Shown here: piece after piece, positions 10,483 to 19,620 of the stretch
Position numbering within the stretch: the first letter of the stretch is position 1
Layout: every line of letters begins with the position of its first letter
DNA from: Letharia columbiana
Taxonomy: Eukaryota > Ascomycota > Lecanoromycetes > Lecanorales > Parmeliaceae
Assembly: GCF_014066305.1 (NCBI RefSeq)
Contig: NW_023501088.1
Span: forward strand, 1-47,500
Direction of reading: 5' to 3'
Length of the DNA stretch: 47,500 nt
Made by a program: the position numbers and the translations under genes
The notes under the pieces: model-generated
Database searches by the model: none
The model's input: the letters and a program-made list of their open reading frames with translations, nothing else
What the model was told of the DNA's origin: nothing

Positions 10483-13241
10483 CTATAACTTCGACCTTAC
10501 GCCTTCCAACCGAAATTTGACATCTTTGAGCGCCTTAGTAGATGGTTTCCACTCGTCAAACTGTTTGATCAACTCCGTAATCTCTCCATACAGCTCTGTC
10601 CGCACGTAGTCCTCTTCCAATACACCCCGCATAGCAAACGGCAAAATGTACGGATTTTGTGACGTGGTTGCACCGTCGCGGTGGAATTGTGGAGAGATCT
10701 CACCGAGGGAAGTTGTTTCAAGAGCATGCTCGACAGCCAGATAATAACCAGCTTCGTCGTCATAAATTCTGGAATGTCCCTCACCGCCGTAGAGACTACC
10801 GGCAAGTGGGCTGCTCAGCTCTCGGATCACGCCATGATCTGATATGCCAAGATTACGAAGTTTCAACGCGAAGCCCACTAAGTGGGTAAGGAAGTCAGGG
10901 GCGTGGAGTCGGCCGTCTACGAAGACAGCCCGAAAGATATGTGGGTGGCTCACGCAGCCGAATGTAGAGGACTAAACGAAGATGTTAGCTGGACTCCAAA
11001 TACTCCACACACAAGCCCACCTCTAGTGAAACGAGCTGATCGTCTATACTGCCAACATAGACAACTTTTACCCCAAACCTCAAGGCAACGTCCAGGGCTG
11101 CTTCATAGTCCTTTGACACTTGACTATTGGGAAGTGCAAAATCGAAAAGCTCTCCAGCCGAGCCACTTATCCATCGAGACTTGTAGTCAGCGAAAGGGCC
11201 AAGATTGACTCCTGCCATAGCACAGACGCCAATCTTTGCGGAATTAACGCATCCGAATGCTATCAGTTTTGCAACCAGCATCATGGCTACAGGCACTCCT
11301 TGGCTGTGACATGCAATCATGACAAAGTCGGCTCTTCGTATTTTTTCGATCCAATTGAGCATGAGCTTCCACAATAGGTCAATGCGTTCTGCGATTTTGC
11401 CTTCTCCCTCTAGAGCTACCTTTTCGATCTCACATGAATAGCCCTGATTTTGGATCCATCTCTGAATGGCGCTGGCTGCACTATTGGCAAAACGAATAGA
11501 CGTGCCTGTTGGTTGACCAAGGACGGAGCGAATCAACGGTGCCGGGAAATAGCCATGAACACCCTAAAGAAAGAAGATTAGCCACGTGAATGAGACCCAC
11601 GCTCAACGAACGAGCCAAGCTTACAATGGCTAAAGCTCTCCTAACCCGTGGTGGGTTTTGAACAATGTCGACGTGCTTTGGTTCCAAAGTCGATCTCAAT
11701 TGCAACAACCTGCTGATCTGCTGGATCAGACTTGGTCTTCCCACTGTACTGTATGTAGTTTTAAATGAAGGAAGAAGTAAATTCTCGGGCATGCCCTTTG
11801 ATTTGGAACCGGCATCGACCTTGGGCTTTGTTTTCGAATCCAAAGGGATAGCCTCGGGGTTTGAATCTGATTTGGCATTATCTCCAGAGCCCCGAGGCTT
11901 CTTGGTATCCGCAGCTACTTCTAGTGATTGCGGCCTCTGTCTTTTGCTGACCTTATTTGGAACGCCTCCCGCTTCGTCTACTACTGCATTCTCCGGCTTG
12001 GATTGCAATGAAGACCCAGCAAGAGCCAATTCCCCAATTTCACTTCCAGGACGTGTCTTTTCGACATCACTCTTCGGCTGATCTCTGGACCAAAACGCCC
12101 AGCCATACGATGGTTTTGCACCATCTGTGGGTTGCTGAGGAGTTTGAGGGGTGGACATAGGACAAGATCCCGCATCGCTCACCTTTCCAGTTTGCGGTTC
12201 TGTTCCGAAGGAGTCGCGTTGTGGATTGGAAGCTACGCCAATTGCGCTTGCCGATGAGCTGCTTTTTGTCTGTGTGGATGCATTACCCCATAAGCTGAGC
12301 CAAGAGCGTGGGGCTTCTTCTTGCTGTGCAGATGGAGAAACAGGACTCGGCTCTGAATTTCGACGTGGTTTGGGGGATGCTGAACCATCTTGAAGAACAT
12401 CTGAGATAACACTTTGGGGGGTATTCTTACCCGCGCTACTGGCATCGTCATCACGCCGAGCAGTACTTGTTTCATTCTCTGTTACGGTTTCAGACTTCGA
12501 GAACCAATTCAACCAGCTCGTGGATTCGTTGGCAGCTTTAGGTACCTCTGACACATGACTCTTGGATTCTGGTCGAGTGTCGCAGTTTTTGGCAGTATTT
12601 TCCGGGGTACCGTCATCAGACTTTTCACCTTCTGGAGCCGTACTGGAGCCGTTTCGTGATTCATGCTCTGTGAACTGATCTCTTTCATTCTTGGATGAAC
12701 TCCTGTCCTTGGCAGCGCCGTTCGCAGGACCTATAGCGTTCGATGTGATGTGAAGTTTAGTAGTAGTGGCGGCTAGAGGCAAAGACCTGCTGGAGCTTCC
12801 TATACTTTTTGATAGGTAGAGTGCTGGAGATTTGAGAGGAGTTGTGGAAAGCTCTGGGGTGTGAGCCCGCGCTGACGCTAGAGCCTCAGATGCGGCCCCG
12901 CCTGCAGCTGAAATACTCTCTTTTGCTACTTGGGTGACTGGGCTGGACTTTTTCCCGCGTGGCCACGTTCCGCCGTACCATGTCTTGCTCGACTGAGGCT
13001 ATAGAAGATTAGTCTCATTCCGGACAAGCTGACCATCCTATGCGCTTACAGAATTCGCTCCATTGACGGAGGAGTGGATGGGCTCGACACCTTCAGGCTT
13101 AATTGATGGTTTTGATTGTTCAACAGCAGCTTTGGGCGAAATTCTACTTTGTAATTCGGGCCCTTGGGGTAAGGGCGCTTCTGCTGATGCAGGTTCGGGT
13201 TCTGCCTTGGGGTTTGGCTTTGACCGTTTTCGAGGTCCCAT
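10483..13241 (-). CDS. YML020W-like alpha/beta-hydrolase-fold protein
   Basis: Exons 13241-13050, 12998-11625, 11563-11021 and 10971-10483 join cleanly to 865 aa, with GT-AG introns of 51, 61 and 49 nt. Residues 1 to about 430 are low-complexity and disordered: rich in Ser, Pro, Lys and Glu, with three Trp-containing motifs (SWLNWFSKSE, SWLSLWGNA, GWAFWSRD) spaced along it. The C-terminal half has a hydrolase-like fold starting GVHGYFPAPLIRSVLGQPTG. It has a nucleophile-elbow-like CHSQGVPVAMML (Cys where Gly is usual) and SIDDQLVSLE, a plausible acid position. Fungal orthologues correspond to S. cerevisiae YML020W, whose function is unknown; a lipid-related hydrolase activity is only inference. 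It is divergent from SPB1. Confidence 0.8.
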
Positions 13242-13472
13242 AAAGCAAAGGTGGGTGCGGAGGATGAGGAGTCAGAATCTCTCGATCTCTGACATCCTCT
13301 CTCAGCCTTTGTAGACGAAAGATTCCTGCGTATTCAGGTGTGACTTTTGTATGTACAGGATATGACACTGGAGTGGATGCGGTCAATCATGTGGCTCTGC
13401 CTGATCCCTGCTCTAATAGCCGCGGCCCCACGTCTTTTAGCGTGATGATCATCCCACAATCAAAAATTTGAA
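13242..13472. promoter_or_regulatory. Upstream region of the YML020W-like gene
   Basis: Short non-coding stretch between the start of the hydrolase gene and the inverted SPB1 fragment. It is the likely promoter for the leftward gene. No defined element was recognised. Confidence 0.3.
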
Positions 13473-13827
13473 TTCGTTACTGCTTTGGTCTCGTTCAAAG
13501 TCCTCATCGCTGCTCTTTTCATGATCCGAAAAGCCTTCTCAATCGCGATCTTCGTGTTCTTTTCTTGCTTTCTTGGCACGATACTTTACGTCTGACTCGG
13601 ACTTCCGTTTTTGATACTGGGAGTACAAGGCATCCAACTCTTCGTCTAATATATCCTCCTCTTCGTCGCTTTTAGCTTCAGAATCACTATTATTCTGTTT
13701 AGCTTGGAGCTGGAGTGCTATCTTACCGCGTGTAACCTTCTCGATCGCTCTAGCCTCTAGCCTTGTCCACAGCCGCTAGCGCAAACATCGAGTCCTCGCC
13801 ATTCGGACCCCTTTGCTCCAGACCAAT
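13473..13827 (-). pseudogene. Inverted partial duplicate of SPB1
   Basis: Read on the minus strand, this segment matches SPB1 bases 15107-15464 almost base for base (I estimate above 90 percent identity). It covers the central acidic region of the protein ([15 protein letters not shown] to [11 protein letters not shown]). It carries an in-frame TGA where SPB1 has Trp (GATTGGGAA to GATTGAGAA), an insertion near the DKAGAI codons and a deletion at QASDND, so it cannot encode that part of the protein. About a dozen substitutions are nearly all C-to-T or G-to-A, and about half are CA-to-TA or TG-to-TA, as RIP would make. Its right end lies 33 bp from the SPB1 start codon. Confidence 0.9.
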
Positions 13828-13860
13828 CCAAATTCCTCAGCAATACCCAACTTCAGCGCC

Positions 13861-16471
13861 ATGGGGATTCAGAAAAAGGTGAGGTCGGTCGTTCATTGAG
13901 GATCCATTCTCTAACAATTAACAGCATGGCAAAGGCCGCCTTGACAAATGGTACAAGCTCGCAAAAGAAAAAGGATACAGAGCCAGAGCTGCGTTCAAGC
14001 TCATACAACTCAATCGAAAGTATGGCTTCCTTGAGAAGAGCAAGGTCTTACTGGATCTTTGTGCAGCGCCCGGATCCTGGTGTCAAGTCGCTGCAGAAAC
14101 CATGCCAGCGAACAGCATGATAGTGGGGGTAGATCTCGCGCCCATCAAACCATTACCAAGGACAATAACCTTTCAGAGTGACATTACTACGGACAAGTGC
14201 CGAGCTACAATCAGACAGCATTTCAAGACCTGGAAAGCGGACACCGTCTTACACGATGGAGCCCCTAATGTTGGCACGGCATGGGTCCAAGATGCATTCT
14301 CGCAAGCGGAGTTGACTTTACAGGCTCTAAAGCTCGCCACAGAGTTCTTAATCGAGGGTGGAACTTTTGTCACAAAAGTTTTCCGATCCAAAGACTACAA
14401 TGCTTTGCTCTGGGTTTTCAATCAACTGTTCACGAAAGTCGAGGCGACGAAGCCTCCATCATCCAGGATTGTATCCGCGGAAATCTTCGTTGTGTGTAGG
14501 GGTTTCAAGGCGCCAAAACGAATAGATTCAAAGTTCCTCGATCCTCGGTCTGTCTTTGCGGAACTCTCGGATCCGACACCAAACAATGAAGCCAAAGTAT
14601 TCAACCCGGAGAAGAAGAAGCGAAAGCGAGAGGGATATGAAGATGGAGATTATACACAGTTCAAGGAAGCTCCTGCGAGCGAGTTCATCCAATCGACAGA
14701 TCCCATTGCGATGCTTGGATCCCTGAATAAATTGACCTTTGAGCAGCAGAAGACTGGAGACATCGCACTTGCTGCACTGGACAAGCTGCCGGAAACCACA
14801 GATGAGATTAGGCAATCCTGTATGGATCTGAAGGTTCTTGGGCGCAAAGAGTTTCGAATGCTACTAAGGTGGAGGCTAAAGGCTCGCGATACATTTGGCT
14901 TTCCATCGAAGAAGTCCGGCAAGGACCTTGCAGGTGAGGAAGTCGCGGAGGTCGAACCCATGGATGAGGAGCTTCAAATTCAAGAGGAGCTGCAGAGGCT
15001 CAAGGAGAACGAAGGTTCACGGAAGAAGAGAGAAAGGAGGCGGGAGAATGAAAGGAAGCAAAAAGAGATTGTGCGCATGCAGATGCACATGACCACGCCG
15101 ACGGAAATTGGTCTGGAGCAAAGGGGTCCGAATGGCGAGGACTCGATGTTTGCGCTAGCGGCTGTGGACAAGGCTGGAGCGATCGAGAAGGTTGCACGTG
15201 GCAAGATGGCACTCCAGCTCCAAGCTAAACAGGCCTCGGACAATGATAGTGGTTCCGAAGCTGAAAGCGACGAAGAGGAGGATATATTAGACGAAGAGTT
15301 GGATGCCTTGTACTCCCAGTATCAAGAACGGAAGTCCGAGTCAGACGCAAAGTATCGTGTCAAGAAAGCAAGAAAAGAACACGAAGATCGCGATTGGGAA
15401 GGCTTTTCGGATCATGAAAAGAGCAGCGACGAGGACTTTGAACGAGACCAAAGCAGTAACGAATCTTCGGCAGAGGAAGACGAACGTCAAGATTCTCAAA
15501 GGCTCATCTACCCGCAGAACGGCTTCGCCCAAGGACAGGCTGGTCTTACACGTCGAGCCGCTTTGTTTTTCGAGCAGGATATATTCAAAGATATTGGCAA
15601 TCTTGGTGCGGAAGAGGAGAATGACAGTGCCGTTCATCTTGAGGACGACGAGACGGACGACGGCCCCATCACTCAGGCTGTAAAGGCTCCCGCCATCGAG
15701 AAAGAATCCATGAGATTGAGCCAATTACCAACCGCAGAAGCAACTCTTCCTGGTGCGACAGATGGGCAAGACTCTGAGGAAAGCGAGGCGAGCGAAGACG
15801 AAGCGGAGACCAGACGAAAAGACGATGAAAATGAGACGGAAGGCGGCTTCGAAGTGGTGAAAGCAGGAGAAACTGATTGGGAAACAGAAGGCGAGCCACG
15901 AAAGGACGGGCGTCTCGACATTGACATCATAACGGCAGAAGCCATGACTTTGGCACAACAGGTCGCCTCGGGACAGAAGTCCACGCAGGACTTGGTGGAC
16001 GATGGGTTCAACAAATACACCTTCCGGGACACTGATGGTCTTCCGGAATGGTTCTTAGATGATGAGGGTAAGCACAGTAAACCGCATCGTCCCATAAGCG
16101 CAGCAGGTGCGGCAGCCATCAAAGAAAAGCTTCGAGCTCTTAACGCTCGCCCAATCAAAAAAGTCAGAGAGGCTAAAGACCGTAAGAAATTCAAGGCTGC
16201 CCAGAGACTGGAGAAGCTGCGCAAAAAGTCGGCCCTGGTGGCAGACGATGAGGGTATTTCGGAGAAAGATAAAGCTCAGAATATTGCGAAGATGATGAAT
16301 AAGGCTGCGAAAAAGAAGCCCCAACAACAGGTGAAGCTTGTTGTTGCCAAAGGCGGTAATAAGGGCATATCAGGACGGCCACGAGGTGTAAAAGGCAAGT
16401 ACAAGATTGTTGACGCCCGACTGAAAAAGGATGTTAGGGCAGAGAAGAGACTCGCGAAGAAAAAGCGTTAG
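13861..16471 (+). CDS. SPB1: AdoMet-dependent 27S pre-rRNA 2'-O-methyltransferase Spb1
   Basis: Spb1 methylates ribose in the peptidyl-transferase centre of 25S rRNA and is needed for 60S subunit assembly in the nucleolus. Exon 1 (13861-13878, MGIQKK) and exon 2 (13925-16471) are joined across a 46-nt GT-AG intron, giving 854 aa (yeast 841). The FtsJ/RrmJ fold is complete: AdoMet loop [15 protein letters not shown], and the catalytic K-D-K-E set in [28 protein letters not shown] and SAEIFVV. Next come the middle domain (KELDP-like [13 protein letters not shown] onward), long acidic and charged coiled segments (about residues 330-620), and the Spb1 C-terminal domain with [12 protein letters not shown] and the basic tail [19 protein letters not shown]. 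The frame is intact. Its leader sits directly beside an inverted copy of its own central coding region. Confidence 0.95.
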
Positions 16472-16534
16472 CCTTGGCTACTGCGATGGGAGATCAGTTC
16501 TATAATAGTGGTCTGACACAAGGCTTGGTGCACT

Positions 16535-17864
16535 TTATGGTGCTTTTTTGAGCTCTGTTGAAGCCCAAGCCATATGTCGAAGAAAAGAATTCGAAGCAAA
16601 GAATGTGCCTTCGAAGTCCATATCGTACCCTGCGGAACTGTGAGCACTAGTGAAGCAATCTTGCCTCGAATCTTTGACCTACAATAATTGACACTGCAAC
16701 ATATGCCCTCGTCCGAGCTATCCTGTGAGACCTTATGATACCTTTCTTCTTGATCAGTCTCAAAATTTCGCCAATTCTAAGCACGAAGATCTCACCAGCA
16801 TGCAGGGAGATACAACATATCGCCTGGATCAAGCCTTATGCGAAGTGGTTTGCTTAGAGATGAGAATCTGGTTGCATTTTCTTCTGGCTTGTCTGGATCC
16901 CATACAGCACAGGGCACTTGAGCAGGAGGATCGTCAGGATCGAGGGACATGTCTGCAGCATAGGCGGCAGATGGCATAAATTTCTCGTTGATGCAAGCCG
17001 TCTCCACTGGGGCCAATAGCACAAAATCTTTTGATCCAACTATTTGACAATAGATGTTTTCATAATTGTCTCTGTGCAAAGCTGTGGTGCTATGCTTGTT
17101 ACCTATCCACAGATTGATCGCGTCGGGCTCCTTTTGTAGGGCTATTGACGCCCAGCGAATGTCTGCTTCTACATCACGGTACAGATGTGAGTATTCGCCG
17201 CGAAGATTGTCATTTTCTAAGAGAAATAAGTCAGTGGCCGTAGCCTTAGATTGAAGACATGGCCATACGGGCTTGCGAATACTTGACCAACTCGACCGTC
17301 GTCTGAGCGTTTGAACTTTGTAAGTAGCTGAGAAAGGTAGAAAACGGTTCGTCCTACGGCAATCTCGGAATCAGGATTTTCCTTCAAAGCAAGAGTTCAA
17401 GCAATGAGACAATCTGAAGGGGTCTTTCGCTCCCAGAGCACGCTGTGAAATCCAAGACTTATTCTAAAACAGGAACAAGTTTCTTCGAAAATGTAAATAC
17501 CAATTCAAAAGGCTTTACGAAGTATGTCGAGCCGTCCTCGGGCCTTTTCTGGACCGAGTCCGCATTACTTTATCGACTTTTAGTGTCCATTCGATTGTCT
17601 AGAATGGCCTCGTACTGACCCGTGAGGTGTGATGGCTACTCCAACAGGAATGTCTTTCATAATATCCTGAAGGTAATGAGCATTCCATGTACGCACAGCA
17701 AGCCATTTCGAACAGCCTCGGCGCACAACTAATGGTCGATTTTTGGCCACGTATCTCATGAATTCGAGAGGACTAGGCTCTTCATACAAGACATCTATGT
17801 CGCCGTTGAGCTCGTGATATGTCGTCAGCATATCGGCCGTAGCCTCAGCTATTATACTTGACAT
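16535..17864 (-). CDS. JMJD7-like JmjC-domain 2-oxoglutarate oxygenase
   Basis: Members of this cupin family use Fe(II) and 2-oxoglutarate for hydroxylation; animal JMJD7 is a lysyl hydroxylase, while the fungal substrate is unknown. Exons 17864-17620, 17567-17501, 17353-17269, 17216-16796, 16741-16683 and 16629-16535 join to 323 aa. The introns are 52, 147, 52, 54 and 53 nt, all GT-AG. Family blocks in order are SPLEFMRYVAKNRPLVVRRG, ITPHGNADSVQ (restored only by splicing), GSTYFVKPFEL, KYSQAQNDNLRGEY, INLWIGNKHSTTALHRDNYE, GDMLYLPACWYHKVSQ and CCSVNYWYDMDFEG. The iron ligands are visible as HRD and the later His of WYHKV. The 147-nt intron is long for this locus and could hide a tiny exon. 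SPB1 ends 63 bp away, convergent. This is the last gene before the AT-rich compartment. Confidence 0.9.
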
Positions 17865-17943
17865 TCTTTGTTAATGCCTCCTGAAGGGCTAGAGAGTGCG
17901 AGAATCGCTTCGCCATTAGGGAGGTTTATGTGTCGAAATGTGG

Positions 17944-17979
17944 AGTTCCCAGCCATGTTCAGAGTTCCCAGCCATGTTC
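17944..17979. repeat. Short tandem duplication upstream of the JmjC gene
   Basis: The 17-mer AGTTCCCAGCCATGTTC occurs at 17944-17960 and 17963-17979, and is followed by a partial third copy (CCCAGCCA). It lies about 80 bp upstream of the JmjC start codon, in its likely promoter. Confidence 0.85.
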
Positions 17980-18377
17980 CCAGCCACTCTCCGCTATAAC
18001 CTGTGCGTATGTCGGCTATATCACTCTATTTCTATAGGGTTAAAGATATCCCCTAGAAGATTTTAGAGATAGAATAATTATTCTTCTATATCACCGTATT
18101 TACATTTTATCCTTTTTAATACTTTAAGGTCGGCAGGGGGGTTTTACTAATCATACCTGGAGAGTCTTAGCAAAATTGTAGGCGGGGAATATTTCGACTC
18201 GCATTAATAAGGCTTAGGGTATAAATAGCTATAGTATAAAATAATATCGTATTTTACAGAGATCCTAGGAGTATTTTTAAAAATTAGAAGAATTTTCGCT
18301 CAGGATATCCCTAAATCAGGAGATCTTCTCAGTCCTATCACTAATGACTAAGCCGTATTTTACACTTTGACGTAATA

Positions 18378-18461
18378 CTCCTACCCTATCCCATCCACAC
18401 CCCATTTCATCACACCCCGTCCCATCACACCTCTCCTTACCACACCCCATCAACCCCCCTT
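18378..18461. repeat. C-rich degenerate CCCATC/ACACC tract
   Basis: An 84-bp strand-asymmetric stretch, almost G-free, made of irregular repeats such as CCCATCCACACC, CATCACACCCCGTC and ACCACACCCCATC. It stands out inside AT-rich surroundings and has escaped CA-to-TA change, since many CA steps remain. Confidence 0.75.
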
Positions 18462-18639
18462 ACTACGTCGAGAATATCACCCCGCTGGCTCTATCGCTTG
18501 AATCTAAAGTTAGAAATTAAAAGAGTGTAGAAATATTTCAAAAGCTAAAACCCGAAAAAAAGATTTGGAACCCATTTTTAAGAAAAAAATATTAAAAAAC
18601 CCTTTTTTTAATAAGACCCCCGGGAAAAATTTTAAAACA

Positions 18640-19364
18640 AAATATTTTAAGATAAAAATTATTTATAAAAAAAAAATATTAAAAAAATATTTTTTAAAAA
18701 AAAAAAATATTTTAATAAAAAATAATTTTTAAAAAAAAAAAAAAAAATATTTATTAAATAAAAATTAAATATTAAAAATATTAAAAAAAAATTTTTAAAC
18801 TTCATTTTTATTATATTATACTTAAAAAAAAAAATAATATTAAATAAAATATAATTTTTTTTTTATAAAAAAATAATAAATAATAATAATAAATAAAAAA
18901 AATAAATATATAAAAAAAATTATTAATATAATAAATAAAAATAAATTTATTTTATTATTAATATAAAAAAAAATATTATTATTTTTTTATAAAATTAAAA
19001 AATAATTTTAAAAATAAAATTTTAAAATTTTTTAAATAGTTTTTTAATTAAAAATTTTTAAAATTTTAAAAAATAATTTAAAAAATTAACACATTTAAAA
19101 AGGGTAATAATGGTTTATTTATAAATAAAAATTAATTTATATTAAATTAATTTAAAAAAATAAAAAAAAAAAAAAAAAAATAAAATAAAAAAAAAAAAAA
19201 AAAAATTAAAAAAAAAAATAAAATATATATTAAATAAAAAAAAAAAAAAAAAAAAAAAAAAAATAAAAAAAAAAAATTTTTTATTTTAAAAAATTATTTA
19301 ATTTAAAATAAATAATTATTTAATATATTTTAAAAAATAAAAAAAAAAAAAATAAAAAAAAAAA

Positions 19365-19405
<41 letters not shown>

Positions 19406-19620
19406 AAAAAAAAAATTTAATAATTTTGTGGAAAATATGGAATAATTAAATAAAAAAAAAAAACCTTTTTAAATTAAATTAAGTATTTTTTTTTTTTATA
19501 TTAATAAAAAAATAAAAAAAAAAAATTATTTTTTTTATATTTTTAAATATAAAAAATAAAAAAAAAAAAAAAAAAAAATTTATAAAAAAATAAAAATTAA
19601 AAAAATAAAAATTAATTTTA
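18640..19620. repeat. Almost pure A/T block with long poly-A tracts
   Basis: Roughly 1 kb with only about one to two G or C per 100 bases, dominated on the plus strand by A-runs broken by single T. It is far more extreme than the RIPped elements beside it, which keep many CG sites. Just before it (18,541-18,640) the sequence shows odd homopolymer strings (AAACCC, CCCCCGGG). It occupies the place where the 5' LTR of the plus-strand Copia element should be. It may be real low-complexity DNA or poor consensus. Confidence 0.7.

Noticed and set aside
15341..16224. Long antisense open frames (127 and 183 codons) opposite SPB1
   Set aside because: They mirror the acidic, Glu/Asp-rich SPB1 coding frame, whose complement is Ser/Phe-rich with few stops; they are shadows.
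1..17990. tRNA or other small RNA genes in the gene-rich part
   Set aside because: I looked for GGTTCGA-type T-loops with matching arms and found no convincing candidate.
18640..19620. Mitochondrial DNA insertion as source of the A/T block
   Set aside because: No mitochondrial gene, tRNA or GC cluster is seen, and the strong one-strand poly-A pattern is not typical of fungal mitochondrial spacers.
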